The notes below the pieces were generated by a model. That model was not told where the DNA came from, did no database searches, and saw nothing but the letters and a program-made list of their open reading frames with translations. From assembly GCA_963695445.1 (NCBI GenBank), contig CAVOGV010000038.1, forward strand, positions 1 to 64,000: a stretch of DNA of 64,000 nt, given 5' to 3'. Positions within the stretch are counted from its first letter, which is position 1. Every line of letters starts with the position of its first letter. The DNA comes from Thiohalocapsa sp963695445. Its GTDB lineage: Bacteria; Pseudomonadota; Gammaproteobacteria; Chromatiales; Chromatiaceae. This document shows positions 37,200 to 47,400 of the stretch, in pieces. Made by a program: the position numbers and the translations under genes.

Positions 37200-39206
37200 A
37201 TGATGGAGTTTAAGACCATCGCCAGCGCGGTCATCGTCGTCGGCGTCGTCGGATTCGTCATCGCCAACGACCGCAGGACCAGTCGGCCGCTGCGCCCCAA
37301 GTTGCAGCAACCCCAACCAGCCCGGCCGCCACGCCAGCGCCTAAGGCCGCTGCGGCTCCTGCGCCTGAGGCCGCCGCTCCAGCGCCTGCGGTCGCTGCCG
37401 CTCCAGCGCCTGAGGCCGCCGCTCCAGCGCCTGAGGCCGCCGCTCCAGCGCCCGCGGCCAGCCACCCCAACCATCGGCACGGCGCTGGGTAACCTCGAAC
37501 TCATGCAGAACAACCCCAAGGACTGGGTCATGCAGAACGGCAACTACAAGAGCCAGCGATACAGCTCACTCGATCAGATCAACAAGGACAACGTCAAAGA
37601 CCTCCAAGTCGCCTGGAGCTTCTCCACCGGCGTCCTGCGTGGTCACGAGGGCGGCCCGCTGGTGATCGGCGACGTGATGTACATCCACACGCCCTTCCCC
37701 AACAAGGTCTTCGCCCTCGACCTCAACGACAGCGGCAAGATCATCTGGAAGTACGAACCGCGCCAGGACAGCAGCGTCATCCCGGTGATGTGCTGCGACA
37801 CCGTCAACCGCGGCGTCGCCTACGGTGACGGCAAGATCTTCCTGTATCAGGCCGACACCACCCTGGTCGCCCTCGATGCGAAGACCGGCGAGAAGCTCTG
37901 GTCGGTGGCCAACGGCGACGCGAGCAAGGGCGAGACCGGCACCTCGGCGCCGATGGTGGTCAAGGACAAGGTCTACGTCGGGATCTCCGGCGGCGAGTTC
38001 GGCGTGCGCGGTCACCTGACCGCCTACAACATCGCCGACGGTTCCGTGGCCTGGCGCGGCTACTCGATGGGGCCGGACTCCGATACGCTGATGGACCCGA
38101 TCAAGACCACCCATCTCGGCCAACCGGTGGGCGAGAACTCCGGCACCAACACCTGGGAAGGCGATCAGTGGAAGATCGGCGGCGGCACCACCTGGGGCTG
38201 GTACTCCTACGATCCGGATCTCAACCTGGTCTACTACGGCAGCGGCAACCCGAGCACCTGGAACCCGGTGCAGCGCCCCGGCGACAACCGCTGGTCGATG
38301 ACCGTCTGGGCGCGCGACGCCGATACCGGCATGGCCAAGTGGGTCTATCAGATGACGCCCCACGACGAGTGGGACTACGACGGCGTCAACGAGATGATCC
38401 TGGCCGAGAAGGAGATCGACGGCAAGCTGCGCAAGGTGCTGGTGCACTTCGACCGCAACGGCTTCGCCTACACCATGGACCGCGTGAACGGCGATCTGCT
38501 GGTGGCCGAGAAGTACGACCCGGCGGTGAACTGGGCCACCCATGTCGACATGGAGACCGGCCGCCCGCAGGTGGTGGCACAGTATTCCACTGACCATCAG
38601 GGCGAGGACGTGAACACCACCGGCATCTGCCCGGCCGCCCTCGGCACCAAGGACCAACAACCGGCCTCCTACTCGCCCAAGTCCGGTGTGTTCTACGTGC
38701 CCACCAACCACGTCTGCATGGACTACGAGCCGTTCCAGGTCTCCTACACCGCCGGACAGCCCTACGTCGGCGCGACGCTGAGCATGTACCCGGCACCGGG
38801 CGGCGACAACCTGGGTAACTTCATCGCCTGGGATGCGGTCGAGGGCAAGATCCTGTGGTCCAACCCGGAGAAGTTCTCGGTCTGGTCCGGGGCGTTGTCC
38901 ACCGCCGGCGACATCGTCTTCTACGGCACCCTGGAGGGCTATCTGAAGGCGGTCGATGCCGCCACCGGCAAGGAACTCTACAAGTTCAAGACCCCGTCCG
39001 GCATCATCGGCAACGTCAACACCTATGAGCACAACGGCAAGCAGTACGTCGCCGTGCTCTCGGGCCTCGGTGGCTGGGCCGGCATCGGCATGGCCGCCGG
39101 TCTGGAAGACCCGCAGGCCGGTCTCGGCGCGGTCGGCGCCTATGCCTCGCTGAGCAACTACACCCAGCTCGGCGGACAGCTGACCGTGTTCGAACTGCCG
39201 AACTAA
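37200..39206 (+). CDS. xoxF: Lanthanide-type methanol dehydrogenase XoxF2 with anchor and Ala/Pro linker
   Basis: 668 residues from ATG 37200 (GAACGAGG upstream). The catalytic part is almost identical to XoxF1, with VMCCDTVNRG and HDEWDYDGVNE. The N-terminus differs: FKTIASAVIVVGVVGFVIAN is a membrane segment without a clear cleavage site, then about 70 residues of linker. In the annotated frame the linker is Arg/Leu-rich; one frame over (37273-37475) it reads repeated AAAPAPE units, far more plausible for a periplasmic linker, which implies two compensating indels. The enzyme would be tethered to the inner membrane. It has its own sigma-54 candidate promoter. Confidence 0.9.
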   Translation: MMEFKTIASAVIVVGVVGFVIANDRRTSRPLRPKLQQPQPARPPRQRLRPLRLLRLRPPLQRLRSLPLQRLRPPLQRLRPPLQRPRPATPTIGTALGNLELMQNNPKDWVMQNGNYKSQRYSSLDQINKDNVKDLQVAWSFSTGVLRGHEGGPLVIGDVMYIHTPFPNKVFALDLNDSGKIIWKYEPRQDSSVIPVMCCDTVNRGVAYGDGKIFLYQADTTLVALDAKTGEKLWSVANGDASKGETGTSAPMVVKDKVYVGISGGEFGVRGHLTAYNIADGSVAWRGYSMGPDSDTLMDPIKTTHLGQPVGENSGTNTWEGDQWKIGGGTTWGWYSYDPDLNLVYYGSGNPSTWNPVQRPGDNRWSMTVWARDADTGMAKWVYQMTPHDEWDYDGVNEMILAEKEIDGKLRKVLVHFDRNGFAYTMDRVNGDLLVAEKYDPAVNWATHVDMETGRPQVVAQYSTDHQGEDVNTTGICPAALGTKDQQPASYSPKSGVFYVPTNHVCMDYEPFQVSYTAGQPYVGATLSMYPAPGGDNLGNFIAWDAVEGKILWSNPEKFSVWSGALSTAGDIVFYGTLEGYLKAVDAATGKELYKFKTPSGIIGNVNTYEHNGKQYVAVLSGLGGWAGIGMAAGLEDPQAGLGAVGAYASLSNYTQLGGQLTVFELPN

Positions 39207-39253
39207 GCGCGCCAGGACGGTCGCCGCCCCAACCCCCACAGCGGGCGGCGGCC
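37506..39253 (+). repeat. Direct repeat copy 2 (xoxF2 body and terminator)
   Basis: The partner of 32990-34737 at offset 4516. The hairpin after the stop (39219-39253) is conserved with one change. Recombination between the copies would remove xoxG, xoxJ and the CXXCW gene. Confidence 0.9.
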
Positions 39254-39500
39254 AACGGCGGTCGCTCACGCGAATTAAGACCTCCGCGGGAACAGAACGG
39301 GAAGCGTCATAGTCCGCTACGGAGGGTTGGCACCGATGCCTTGCTCAGGTGCGCGATGGCACCAACCTCATCCCATCAACAGAACCGCCGGCGATCCGGC
39401 CGTTTGGCGTAACCGCGCCAACCCTGCCTCCGGACTTGCTGGCACCGGTCATCGGGTTTCGGGCACGGGCGTCCGGCCAAAATCAGAATCCGAACACGCA

Positions 39501-40535
39501 TCAGGACCCAAACAGGCGTCCGAACAGGCCCTTGGATTTCTTGACCGGCACGGCGGCGGCTTGCTCCGCCTCGCGCCGAGCGCGGTCCTCGGCATCGGCC
39601 GCACGCCAGGCGGCGGCCATCGGCTGCCATTGCTCGGCGGTCACGTCGAGGGGCCAGACGCGAATGCTGCCGTCGGCGCTCCCCGAGAACAGCAGACCGC
39701 CGTCGGGACTGAAGGCGATGCTGTAGACGTCCTTCTCGTGCCCCTCCAGCCGTTTACGCTCGGCGCCGGTCTTCGGGTCCCAGAAGATGATGGTCTTGTC
39801 GGCACTGCCGGAGGCAATGCTACCGTCAACGGGATGGAAGACGGCGGACCAGGACGGATAGCGATGACCGGTCATCTCGAGCGTCAGGGCACGCGATGCC
39901 AGGTCCCACAGACCAACAGAACCGTCGACATTGCTGAGCAGCACCTGCTTGCCGTCGGCGCTGAAGGCGATGCTGTTGATGCCGTTAGTCACGACCTCGA
40001 TGCGGTCCCGCTCCTCACCGGTCCGCGGGTCCCACAACGCCAGCGTGCAATCGCGGCTGCCGCTGGCGAGCAGGGCCCCGTCCGGACTGAAGGCGACGGC
40101 CTGGACATAGACCGAGTGCCCTTCGATGTGGTGATGCAGTTCGCCGCTGCTGGCGTCCCAGATACAGATACTGCCGTCCTCACTGCCAGAGGCCAGGAGG
40201 TTTCCGTCGGGGCTGAATTGCAGGCTGTAGACCAGGCCACTGTGGCTCTTGCCTTGCCAGAGTTCGGTCGCGTCCGCCGCATTGCGCACATGCACGCTGC
40301 CGTCGTTGCCGGCATAGGCAAGTCGGCAGCCGTCGGGGCTGAAGGCGACCGAGTACAGCCGCCCTACCCCGCCGTCAAAACGAGCCAACTCGCGCCCGCT
40401 GGCGACGTCCCATAACGCCACGCCATTGTCCCAACTGCCGGACGCGAGTCGGCTGCCGTCCGGGCTCAAGGCAATGGTGTAGATGGTATCGCTGCCAGCC
40501 TGGCGGCGCACGACGTCGTCGGTCACTTGCTGCAT
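39501..40535 (-). CDS. WD40 repeat protein
   Basis: 344 residues from ATG 40535. Seven WD40 blades can be counted, each with the FSPDGxxLASGSxDGSxxxWD pattern (for example IALSPDGSRLASGSWDNGVA, LQFSPDGNLLASGSEDGSIC, IAFSPDGGLLFSGSADGSIR). A C-terminal tail with Ala/Glu/Arg repeats ends KKSKGLFGRLFGS, a possible amphipathic membrane-touching segment. No enzyme domain is attached. It probably acts as a protein-interaction platform. It is convergent with xoxF2 and not part of the C1 module by position. Confidence 0.85.
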   Translation of the reverse strand: MQQVTDDVVRRQAGSDTIYTIALSPDGSRLASGSWDNGVALWDVASGRELARFDGGVGRLYSVAFSPDGCRLAYAGNDGSVHVRNAADATELWQGKSHSGLVYSLQFSPDGNLLASGSEDGSICIWDASSGELHHHIEGHSVYVQAVAFSPDGALLASGSRDCTLALWDPRTGEERDRIEVVTNGINSIAFSADGKQVLLSNVDGSVGLWDLASRALTLEMTGHRYPSWSAVFHPVDGSIASGSADKTIIFWDPKTGAERKRLEGHEKDVYSIAFSPDGGLLFSGSADGSIRVWPLDVTAEQWQPMAAAWRAADAEDRARREAEQAAAVPVKKSKGLFGRLFGS

Positions 40536-40954
40536 GTTCTGTTCTCCGGGCCGTTGCGGTCATGGCCGCTGGAATCGGTGTGCCGGGCCTGAGGATCGGG
40601 CTCGGCGGCAAAGCACGGCAGTATAGCGACTCTGACCCGGTCAGCGGTTGGGGTGGATCAGCCTGTCGTTGATTCGTGGCAACAAAGTTCGTGGATCTCG
40701 ACAGGACCGGCGCCAAGGGCCGGGTAGATCGCGCGCGGGTCATAACGCAGCCGTCAGCCTGGACCAGAACGGAATCCGAGACTGGGCGATGGCCGGATCT
40801 TCGAGCGGGAGTTGACCACTTCGAGCAATCGGCGAGCTGCTGCTGTTTTTTCGCCCGGTGGCTATGGCATGTCTGACCGAATCTCCAATACCCCGGCGCA
40901 TAGCGGACACCGCTGCATGGGCTCCGAACTCGATCATCCGGAGCTACTAGGCTC
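40536..40954. other. Intergenic stretch without a recognised gene
   Basis: 419 bases between the divergent WD40 gene and 40955. A short GGCGCCAAGGGCC motif at about 40710 resembles the dispersed repeat arms. I see no RNA gene or promoter of note. Confidence 0.4.
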
Positions 40955-41701
40955 GTGACCGACAAAATTGGAGGGTCTCCGCGCGCGAATGACGAGGTCG
41001 CGAGCGGCGTTGGATCGACAGGGTCGCGAATCGATCGGATGACGCGCGCCTGCCGCCCGACCCTATTTGATGCCGCGGCCGATCCCGAACTCCTCGTCGC
41101 GATGCTGTTGGCAAATCTCACCTCACCTGCGCTCTGGGAGTCCGAAGCGCGCATCGCGGCACGGATCGACGCCCAGGGCAGTCCGCTGTCGCCGGGCGAG
41201 GTGATGCTCGCGATCCAGTCCTACGCCGATCAGCACCTGTTTCACATTAGCCCGCTGGGCGTGGCGGACACTTGGGGGCAGTTGGATCTCGACGAGGAGC
41301 GCGCGCGATTGGGGTCGACCGTCGTCGACTATCTGACGGCAGGCACACGCGGCCACCTGGTGCAGGCACAAGCGCGCCAGATCGCTGACATCGACGATGC
41401 GCTGGCCATCGTCCAGCGCATCGAAGGCGCCGATTCGGCCGTCGCCTGCACGCATCGCATCGCATTGCCGAACGAGGTCCTGAAGTTCAATACCGGCGAC
41501 GCGCGGGACCGCGCTTTTCTGCTCTGTACGCTGATCGGATTGGCCGATGCACTACCCGCGGGTCTGCGTGCCGATCGGGAGATCCTGATCGCGCCCTGTG
41601 AAGCCTTCGTTCGCATCGGTGCAACCTGCATTCGCGCCAGTGATGTCAAGGAATGCCAAAGTCCGAAGGATCCGGCTCAGCGTATCGCGGCGGTTGGCTA
41701 G
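40955..41701 (+). CDS. Hypothetical protein, 248 aa
   Basis: GTG 40955 gives 248 residues; ATG 41039 (MTRACRPTLFDAAADPELLV) is an alternative start that better fits the conserved-looking part. It is a soluble, Ala/Asp-rich protein with no signal peptide. Features: LTSPALWESEARIAARIDAQ, SYADQHLFHISPLGVADTWG and HRIALPNEVLKFNTGDARDRAFLLCTLI. I do not recognise a family; the GDARDRAFLLCTLI stretch recalls transglutaminase-like catalytic segments but no His/Asp partners are evident. It lies upstream of the aldo/keto reductase, 99 bases away in the same direction. Confidence 0.5.
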   Translation: MTDKIGGSPRANDEVASGVGSTGSRIDRMTRACRPTLFDAAADPELLVAMLLANLTSPALWESEARIAARIDAQGSPLSPGEVMLAIQSYADQHLFHISPLGVADTWGQLDLDEERARLGSTVVDYLTAGTRGHLVQAQARQIADIDDALAIVQRIEGADSAVACTHRIALPNEVLKFNTGDARDRAFLLCTLIGLADALPAGLRADREILIAPCEAFVRIGATCIRASDVKECQSPKDPAQRIAAVG

Positions 41702-41800
41702 CCGAGCATCGCTCGCACAGGAACCAGCTCGAGCAAGCGCATGACGAGCCTGCCTCATCTGGTATAACAATCCCCTCCAACCGTCTGAGGAAACGATCCC

Positions 41801-42712
41801 ATGCCGGTATCACGCATCCAACTCAGCCCCGACGGACCCAGTTTCAGCCGCTTCGTGATGGGTTACTGGCGTCTCATGGACTGGGGGCTAAGCACCAACG
41901 CCCTGGTCGACTTCATCCAGGCCGGGATCGAGCTGGGCATCACGACGGTCGACCACGCGGACATCTATGGCAGCTACCGCGTCGAAGCCCGCTTCGGCGA
42001 GGCCTTGGCCCGGGCTCCCGACGTGCGCGAACAGATCGAGATCGTCACCAAGTGCGGCATCGCCCTCGTAGATCCCGAGCGTCCTCACCACTGCATCAAG
42101 CATTACGACACCAGCGCGGCGCACATCCAGGCGTCGGTCGAACGGAGCCTGCGCAATCTGCACACCGACTACGTCGACCTACTACTGATCCATCGCCCGG
42201 ACCCATTGATGGACGCCGACCAGGTCGCGGAGGCATTCGTCACCCTACAAGCAGCCGGGAAGGTCCGGCACTTCGGCGTCTCCAACTTCAGCCCGCGCCA
42301 GCTCGAACTGCTCCAGAGCCGCCTGCCGTTCCCGCTCGTCACCAATCAGTTGGAACTCTCTCCCTACAACCTCGCGCCCCTCTGGGACGGCGCACTGGAC
42401 CAGTGCCAGCAACGACGCATCGCCCCGATGGCCTGGAGCTGCCTGGGCGGCGGGAGGCTCTTCAAGGGGCACGATTCAGTCAGCGAACGCCTGCGACGGG
42501 TGTTGGGCGAGCTCTCAGCGGAACTGGACGGCCCAAGCCCAGAGCAACTCGTCTACGCCTGGGTCATGGCCCATCCCAGCCATCCCCTGCCCTTGCTCGG
42601 CAGCCAACACCTGGATCGCGTTCGCCATGCCATAGACGCTGAAACGGTCCAACTGAACCGCCAGCAGTGGTTTCAGATCCTCCAGGCCGCCGCCGGGAAG
42701 GAGGTCGCGTAA
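41801..42712 (+). CDS. Aldo/keto reductase, YdhF-like
   Basis: 303 residues from ATG 41801. Catalytic tetrad residues are visible: Asp and Tyr in TTVDHADIYGSY, Lys in IVTKCG, His in LLLIHRPDPL. GVSNFSPRQLELLQ and the NADPH-binding SCLGGGRLF and HPLPLLGSQHLDRV segments match the YdhF branch of aldo/keto reductases. It reduces aldehydes or ketones with NADPH in the cytoplasm; the substrate is unknown. Confidence 0.88.
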   Translation: MPVSRIQLSPDGPSFSRFVMGYWRLMDWGLSTNALVDFIQAGIELGITTVDHADIYGSYRVEARFGEALARAPDVREQIEIVTKCGIALVDPERPHHCIKHYDTSAAHIQASVERSLRNLHTDYVDLLLIHRPDPLMDADQVAEAFVTLQAAGKVRHFGVSNFSPRQLELLQSRLPFPLVTNQLELSPYNLAPLWDGALDQCQQRRIAPMAWSCLGGGRLFKGHDSVSERLRRVLGELSAELDGPSPEQLVYAWVMAHPSHPLPLLGSQHLDRVRHAIDAETVQLNRQQWFQILQAAAGKEVA

Positions 42713-42867
42713 CGGGACACGGCAGGACGGTGACATCGCCAGCGTCAATTCACCGAGGCAGCGCTGGCGGCCATCATCGAGCTATCTCTGGGACGCCCCA
42801 GCCTGGACTTAATGCTCCGCTCGGACCATGGCAGCCAATAAGGAATCAACTTGACGAGGAATCCACC

Positions 42868-43305
42868 ATGCAAGCGAACCTCTACGACAAAGACCTCTAC
42901 GCCTGGGCCATGACCACCGCACGGATGGTGCGTGAGGGCCGTCTCGATGAACTCGATCGTGAACATTTGGCCGAGGAGCTGGAATCAATGGGCAAATCGG
43001 AACTGCGTGCCTTGGAACGCCGTCTGGCGGTCCTGCTCGCACACCTGCTGAAGTGGCAATTCCAGCCCGAGAAACGCAGCAAGAGCTGGCAGCGGACGCT
43101 GATCGAACAACGCAAACGCATCGCACGGCTCCTGCGCGACAGCCCAAGCCTGCGCCCAAAGCTCGACGAGACACTGTCCGATGCCTACGACAGCGCCCTG
43201 CGGCTAGCGGCGGAAGACACTGGGCTCGATGAAAGCGACTTCCCCGCCGCCTGCCCCTATCCGGTGCAGATGGCGCTCGCCCTGGATGCCTACCCTGACA
43301 CCTAG
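42868..43305 (+). CDS. DUF29 family protein
   Basis: 145 residues from ATG 42868 (GACGAGGAATCC upstream). DUF29 features: NLYDKDLYAWAMTTARMVRE, LAEELESMGKSELRALERRL and LLAHLLKWQFQPEKRSKSWQ, followed by a C-terminal helix with CPYPVQMALA. DUF29 proteins are all-helical, common in cyanobacteria and purple bacteria, and of unknown function, often near mobile DNA or toxin-antitoxin loci. Here a dispersed repeat starts about 70 bases downstream. Confidence 0.85.
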   Translation: MQANLYDKDLYAWAMTTARMVREGRLDELDREHLAEELESMGKSELRALERRLAVLLAHLLKWQFQPEKRSKSWQRTLIEQRKRIARLLRDSPSLRPKLDETLSDAYDSALRLAAEDTGLDESDFPAACPYPVQMALALDAYPDT

Positions 43306-43371
43306 CGAGGCGACCCCCTAGACGGACGAGCGTACGGCGCTCTGTTGATACGCCCGTGCGTTGCTCTGAGT

Positions 43372-43521
43372 GGGCCAAGCGCCGAGGACCGAGGGCCGCG
43401 ATGCGGCACCATCGTGCAATGTCGGCCACAGGCCCTTGGCGCTCGGCCCTTCGGCGCGCAACGGCGTTGTCGCCAGAAAACTTGACTCATCGATAAACGT
43501 TTTGCGCCCTCAAGCAATCGC
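43372..43521. repeat. Dispersed inverted-repeat element, copy 1
   Basis: GGGCCAAGCGCC (43372-43383) faces GGCGCTCGGCCC (43438-43449), 11 of 12 paired. After it comes a conserved tail, AACTTGACTCATC to GCGCCCTCAAGCAATC, that recurs near 54909 and 55500. The rest of 43306-43710 shows no gene. Confidence 0.6.
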
Positions 43522-43710
43522 GTGTTGGCGCCGATGATGGCTTGAGCCAACAGCCGGCGATGCCCGGGGCACCCATCGCTGCGTAGACGTGTTGCGACCG
43601 GTACCTGGGGAAGGAGAACCTCGGCCGGCCGACATCAGCCGCCCGCATCGGGGATCTTTAGCCATCCTTCCGTCAATGCCAAGTCCGACGAAGCGCGGGG
43701 CGCGATGGCC

Positions 43711-44223
43711 TCAAAGCGCTCGCGCCATCACCACGGCATCCTCGCGATTGACATCGTCGTTGCTCGCGGCCGGATAGTAGCCCTTGCGCAAGCCGACCTC
43801 GTCGAAGCCCTCGCTGTAGTACAGCGCGATGGCAGCAACATTGGAGGCACGTACTTCCAGAAACGCGGTATCCGCGTCCTGCCGGCGCGCTAGCGCCAGC
43901 AAGCGGCGCAGCATGCGCCGCCCGATGCCGCGGTTGTGCAGGTCCGGGTGCACGCAAACGTTCAAGATATGGCATTCACCAGCCGCGACCGACATCACCG
44001 CATGGCCGATGATCTGGGCATCGAATCCCGCCCCCGCATCGGCGCTCGGTTCAGGCTTAAGCTCGGCCACCATGCAGAAATAGCGCACGCGCAGGCAGTC
44101 CCGAAAGATGCCTTCGGTCCAGGGCACGCTATAGGCACGTTGTTCAACGCACAAGACGGCGGAAAGATCGGACTCCTGCATCGTACGCAGGGTTATGACA
44201 GATTGGTGGGCCAAGGCAAGCAT
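43711..44223 (-). CDS. rimI: Ribosomal-protein-alanine N-acetyltransferase RimI
   Basis: About 170 residues from ATG 44223. GNAT motifs: VITLRTMQESDLSAVLCVEQ, YSVPWTEGIFRDCL (the PWxxxxF signature of RimI), CVHPDLHNRGIGRRMLRRLL (acetyl-CoA loop R/QxxGxG/A) and NVAAIALYYSEGFDEVGLRK. It acetylates the N-terminus of ribosomal protein S18 and possibly other proteins. It stands divergent from nifJ. Confidence 0.88.
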   Translation of the reverse strand: MLALAHQSVITLRTMQESDLSAVLCVEQRAYSVPWTEGIFRDCLRVRYFCMVAELKPEPSADAGAGFDAQIIGHAVMSVAAGECHILNVCVHPDLHNRGIGRRMLRRLLALARRQDADTAFLEVRASNVAAIALYYSEGFDEVGLRKGYYPAASNDDVNREDAVVMARAL

Positions 44224-44483
44224 CGCGGAATTGAAAACCAGCCGGCACCGGCTTACAACGGGGTCAGAGTTAAGCCACAATGCTCAGCATGGAGCCCGAA
44301 GCCGGTTTGCTGACCCCGGTCATGCTTCGGGGCGATTCCGGCGCAATTATCGACAATGGTCAGTCGATCCGTCGCCAAATCCAGCTATATTGCAGGCCTC
44401 TGAATTTCGAATCGTGATGGCTTTGGCCGCTTCCCGGCCCTAGCCCCTAGCCTCCCGTTCATCCACCATTGCGGAACGAATCG

Positions 44484-47400
44484 ATGTCGCAGCAGCACAT
44501 GGTTACCCTCGACGGCAACGAAGCCGCCGCCTACGTCGCGCACATGACCAACGAGGTCATCGCCATCTATCCCATCACACCGGCCTCGAACATGGGCGAA
44601 TGGTCGGACGAGTGGTCGTCCCTTGGGGTCAAGAACCTTTGGGGCACGGTCCCGGACGTGATCGAGATGCAGAGCGAGGCCGGCGCCGCCGGCGCCATCC
44701 ACGGCGCACTGCAGGCAGGCTCGTTGTCCACCACCTTCACGGCCTCCCAAGGGCTGCTCCTGATGATCCCGAACATGTACAAGATCGCCGGCGAACTGAC
44801 GCCGACGGTGCTGCACGTGTCCGCGCGTTCCCTTGCAGCTCAGGCCCTGTCGATTTTCGGCGACCATTCCGACGTGATGTCCTGTCGGGCCACCGGTTAC
44901 GTGATGTTCTGCTCGGCTTCGGTACAGGAGGTCATGGACTTCGCGCTGATCTCGCAGGCCGCGACGCTGGAAGCGCGCTTGCCGTTCCTGCACTTCTTCG
45001 ACGGCTTCCGTACCTCCCACGAGGTGACCAAGATCGACAAGCTGCCGGTGGAGACCATCCGCGCGATGATCGACGAGGACCTGGTCACGGCCCATCGCCA
45101 ACGCGCCATGAACCCAGACCATCCGACGATTCGCGGCACGTCGCAGAATCCGGACGTCTACTTCCAGGGTCGCGAGACCGTCAATCCGTTCTATGACGCC
45201 GTGCCGGACATCATCCAGGCGCAGATGGACAAGTTCGCCGGCCTGACCGGCCGCCAGTACAAGCTCTACGAGTACGTCGGCGCCGAAGACGCCGAGCGCG
45301 TCATCCTGCTGATGGGCTCCGGCATCGGAGCGGCGCAGGAGACGGTCGAGCACATGGTCGCCCGCGGCGAGAAGGTCGGCATGATCAAGGTGCGCCTGTT
45401 CCGGCCCTTTAGCCCGGCACATCTGCGGGCCGCGCTACCCGTCACCGCCACCAAGCTGGCCGTGCTCGACCGCGCCAAGGAGCCCGGCGCCGACGGCGAG
45501 CCGCTGTACAAGGACGTGGTGACCGCGCTGGCCACCGCCGTGGCTAGCGGCGACATGGCGACCATGCCGCGCGTGATTGGCGGGCGTTATGGCCTGTCGT
45601 CCAAGGAATTCACGCCGGCCATGGTCAAGGGCGTGTTCGACGAACTCGCCAAGGACAAGCCGAAGAATGGCTTCACCATTGGCATCATCGACGACGTCGG
45701 CCAGACCAGCCTAGAGTGGGACCCCTCGTTCAAGCCCGATGCTGGCGCCGGTGTGACTGCCTGCGTGTTCTATGGCCTCGGTTCCGACGGTACCGTATCC
45801 GCCAATAAGAACAGCATCAAGATCATCAGCGAGGAGACGCCGAACTTTGGCCAGGGCTACTTCGAGTACGACTCGAAGAAGGCCGGTGCCATGACCATCT
45901 CGCACCTGCGCTTCGGTCCCGAACCGATCAACAGCACGTATCTCGTTGGTCACGACGAGGCGAGCTTCGTTGCCTGTCATCAGCCAACCTTCCTGACCCG
46001 TTTCGACATGTTGGCCAAGGCCAAGACCGGCGGCACCTTCCTGCTCAACTCGGCGACCCCCGCTGACAAAGTCTGGGACGACTTGCCCAAGAGCATGCAG
46101 CAAGGCATCCTCGACAAGCAGCTCAAGTTCTATGTCGTCGATGCCTACGACATCGCCGCCAAGACGGGCATGGGCAGGCGCATCAACACCATCATGCAGA
46201 CCTGTTTCTTCGCCATCTCCGGCATCCTGCCCAAGGACGAGGCCATCGCCCGGATCAAGGACGCTGTCAAGAAGACATACGGCAAGAAGGGCCAACGCCT
46301 GCTCGATCGCAATTACGCGGCCATCGACGCCACCCTTGAGGGCCTGCATCAGGTCTCCGTCCCCGGGCAGGCATCAAGCAGCTTCGAGCGTCCGCCAGCG
46401 GTGCCAGCCGATGCGCCGGAGTTCGTGCGCAACGTCACCGCAACCCTGATCGAGGGCCGCGGCAACAGCCTGCCCGTGAGCCTGATGCCGGCGGACGGCA
46501 CCTGGCCCACCGGCACCACCCGTTTCGAAAAGCGCAACATCGCCCTGGAACTACCCAAGTGGGAAGACGACCTCTGCACGCATTGCGGCAAGTGCCCGAT
46601 GGTCTGCCCGCATGCAGCCATCCGCGCCAAGGTGTTTCCGGCGGAGCTGGCCGAGAAAGGGCCGGATACCTTCCAGCACGTGCAAATCAAGGGTAAGGAC
46701 TTCCCGCAGGGCCATCACGTCACCTATCAGATTGCACCGGACGACTGCACCGGTTGTGGTCTGTGCGTCGAGGTGTGCCCGATCCGCGATCGCAAGGACC
46801 CCAAGCGCAAGGCGTTGAACATGCTGCCCGCTGAGGAGCGCCACAACATCGAGCAGGCCAATTGGAACTTCTTCCTGTCCCTGCCGGAATACGACCGGAC
46901 CCAGCTCGACGCCGGCAAGATCAAGCACGCGATGATGATGCAGCCGTTGTTCGAGTTCTCCGGCGCCTGCGTCGGCTGCGGCGAGACACCCTATATCAAG
47001 CTCGCCACTCAACTGTTCGGCGACCGCATGTTGATCGGCAACGCCACCGGTTGCTCCTCCATCTACGGTGGTAACTTGCCGACGACGCCCTACACCACAA
47101 ATCCCGACGGGCACGGTCCCACCTGGAACAACTCCCTGTTCGAGGACAACGCCGAGTTCGCCCTTGGGCTGCGGCTGGCGGTAGACAAACAGGCGCAGCA
47201 GGCGCGCGAGTTGGTGCGCATACTGGCCGACAAGATCGGCACCGACCTCGCCGATGCTCTGATCAATGCGGACCAAACCGATGAGGCCGGGATCTTCGAG
47301 CAGCGTGCCCGGGTGAAGGCGCTGCAGGACAAGCTCAAGACCATCGACACGCCCGAGGCCCAGTCCCTGGCCGGCGTCTGCGAGCAATTGGTCAAGCGCA

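Noticed and set aside
39327..40415. A 362-residue plus-strand open frame
   Set aside because: Antisense to the seven-bladed WD40 gene; it shows only the shadow of its repeats.
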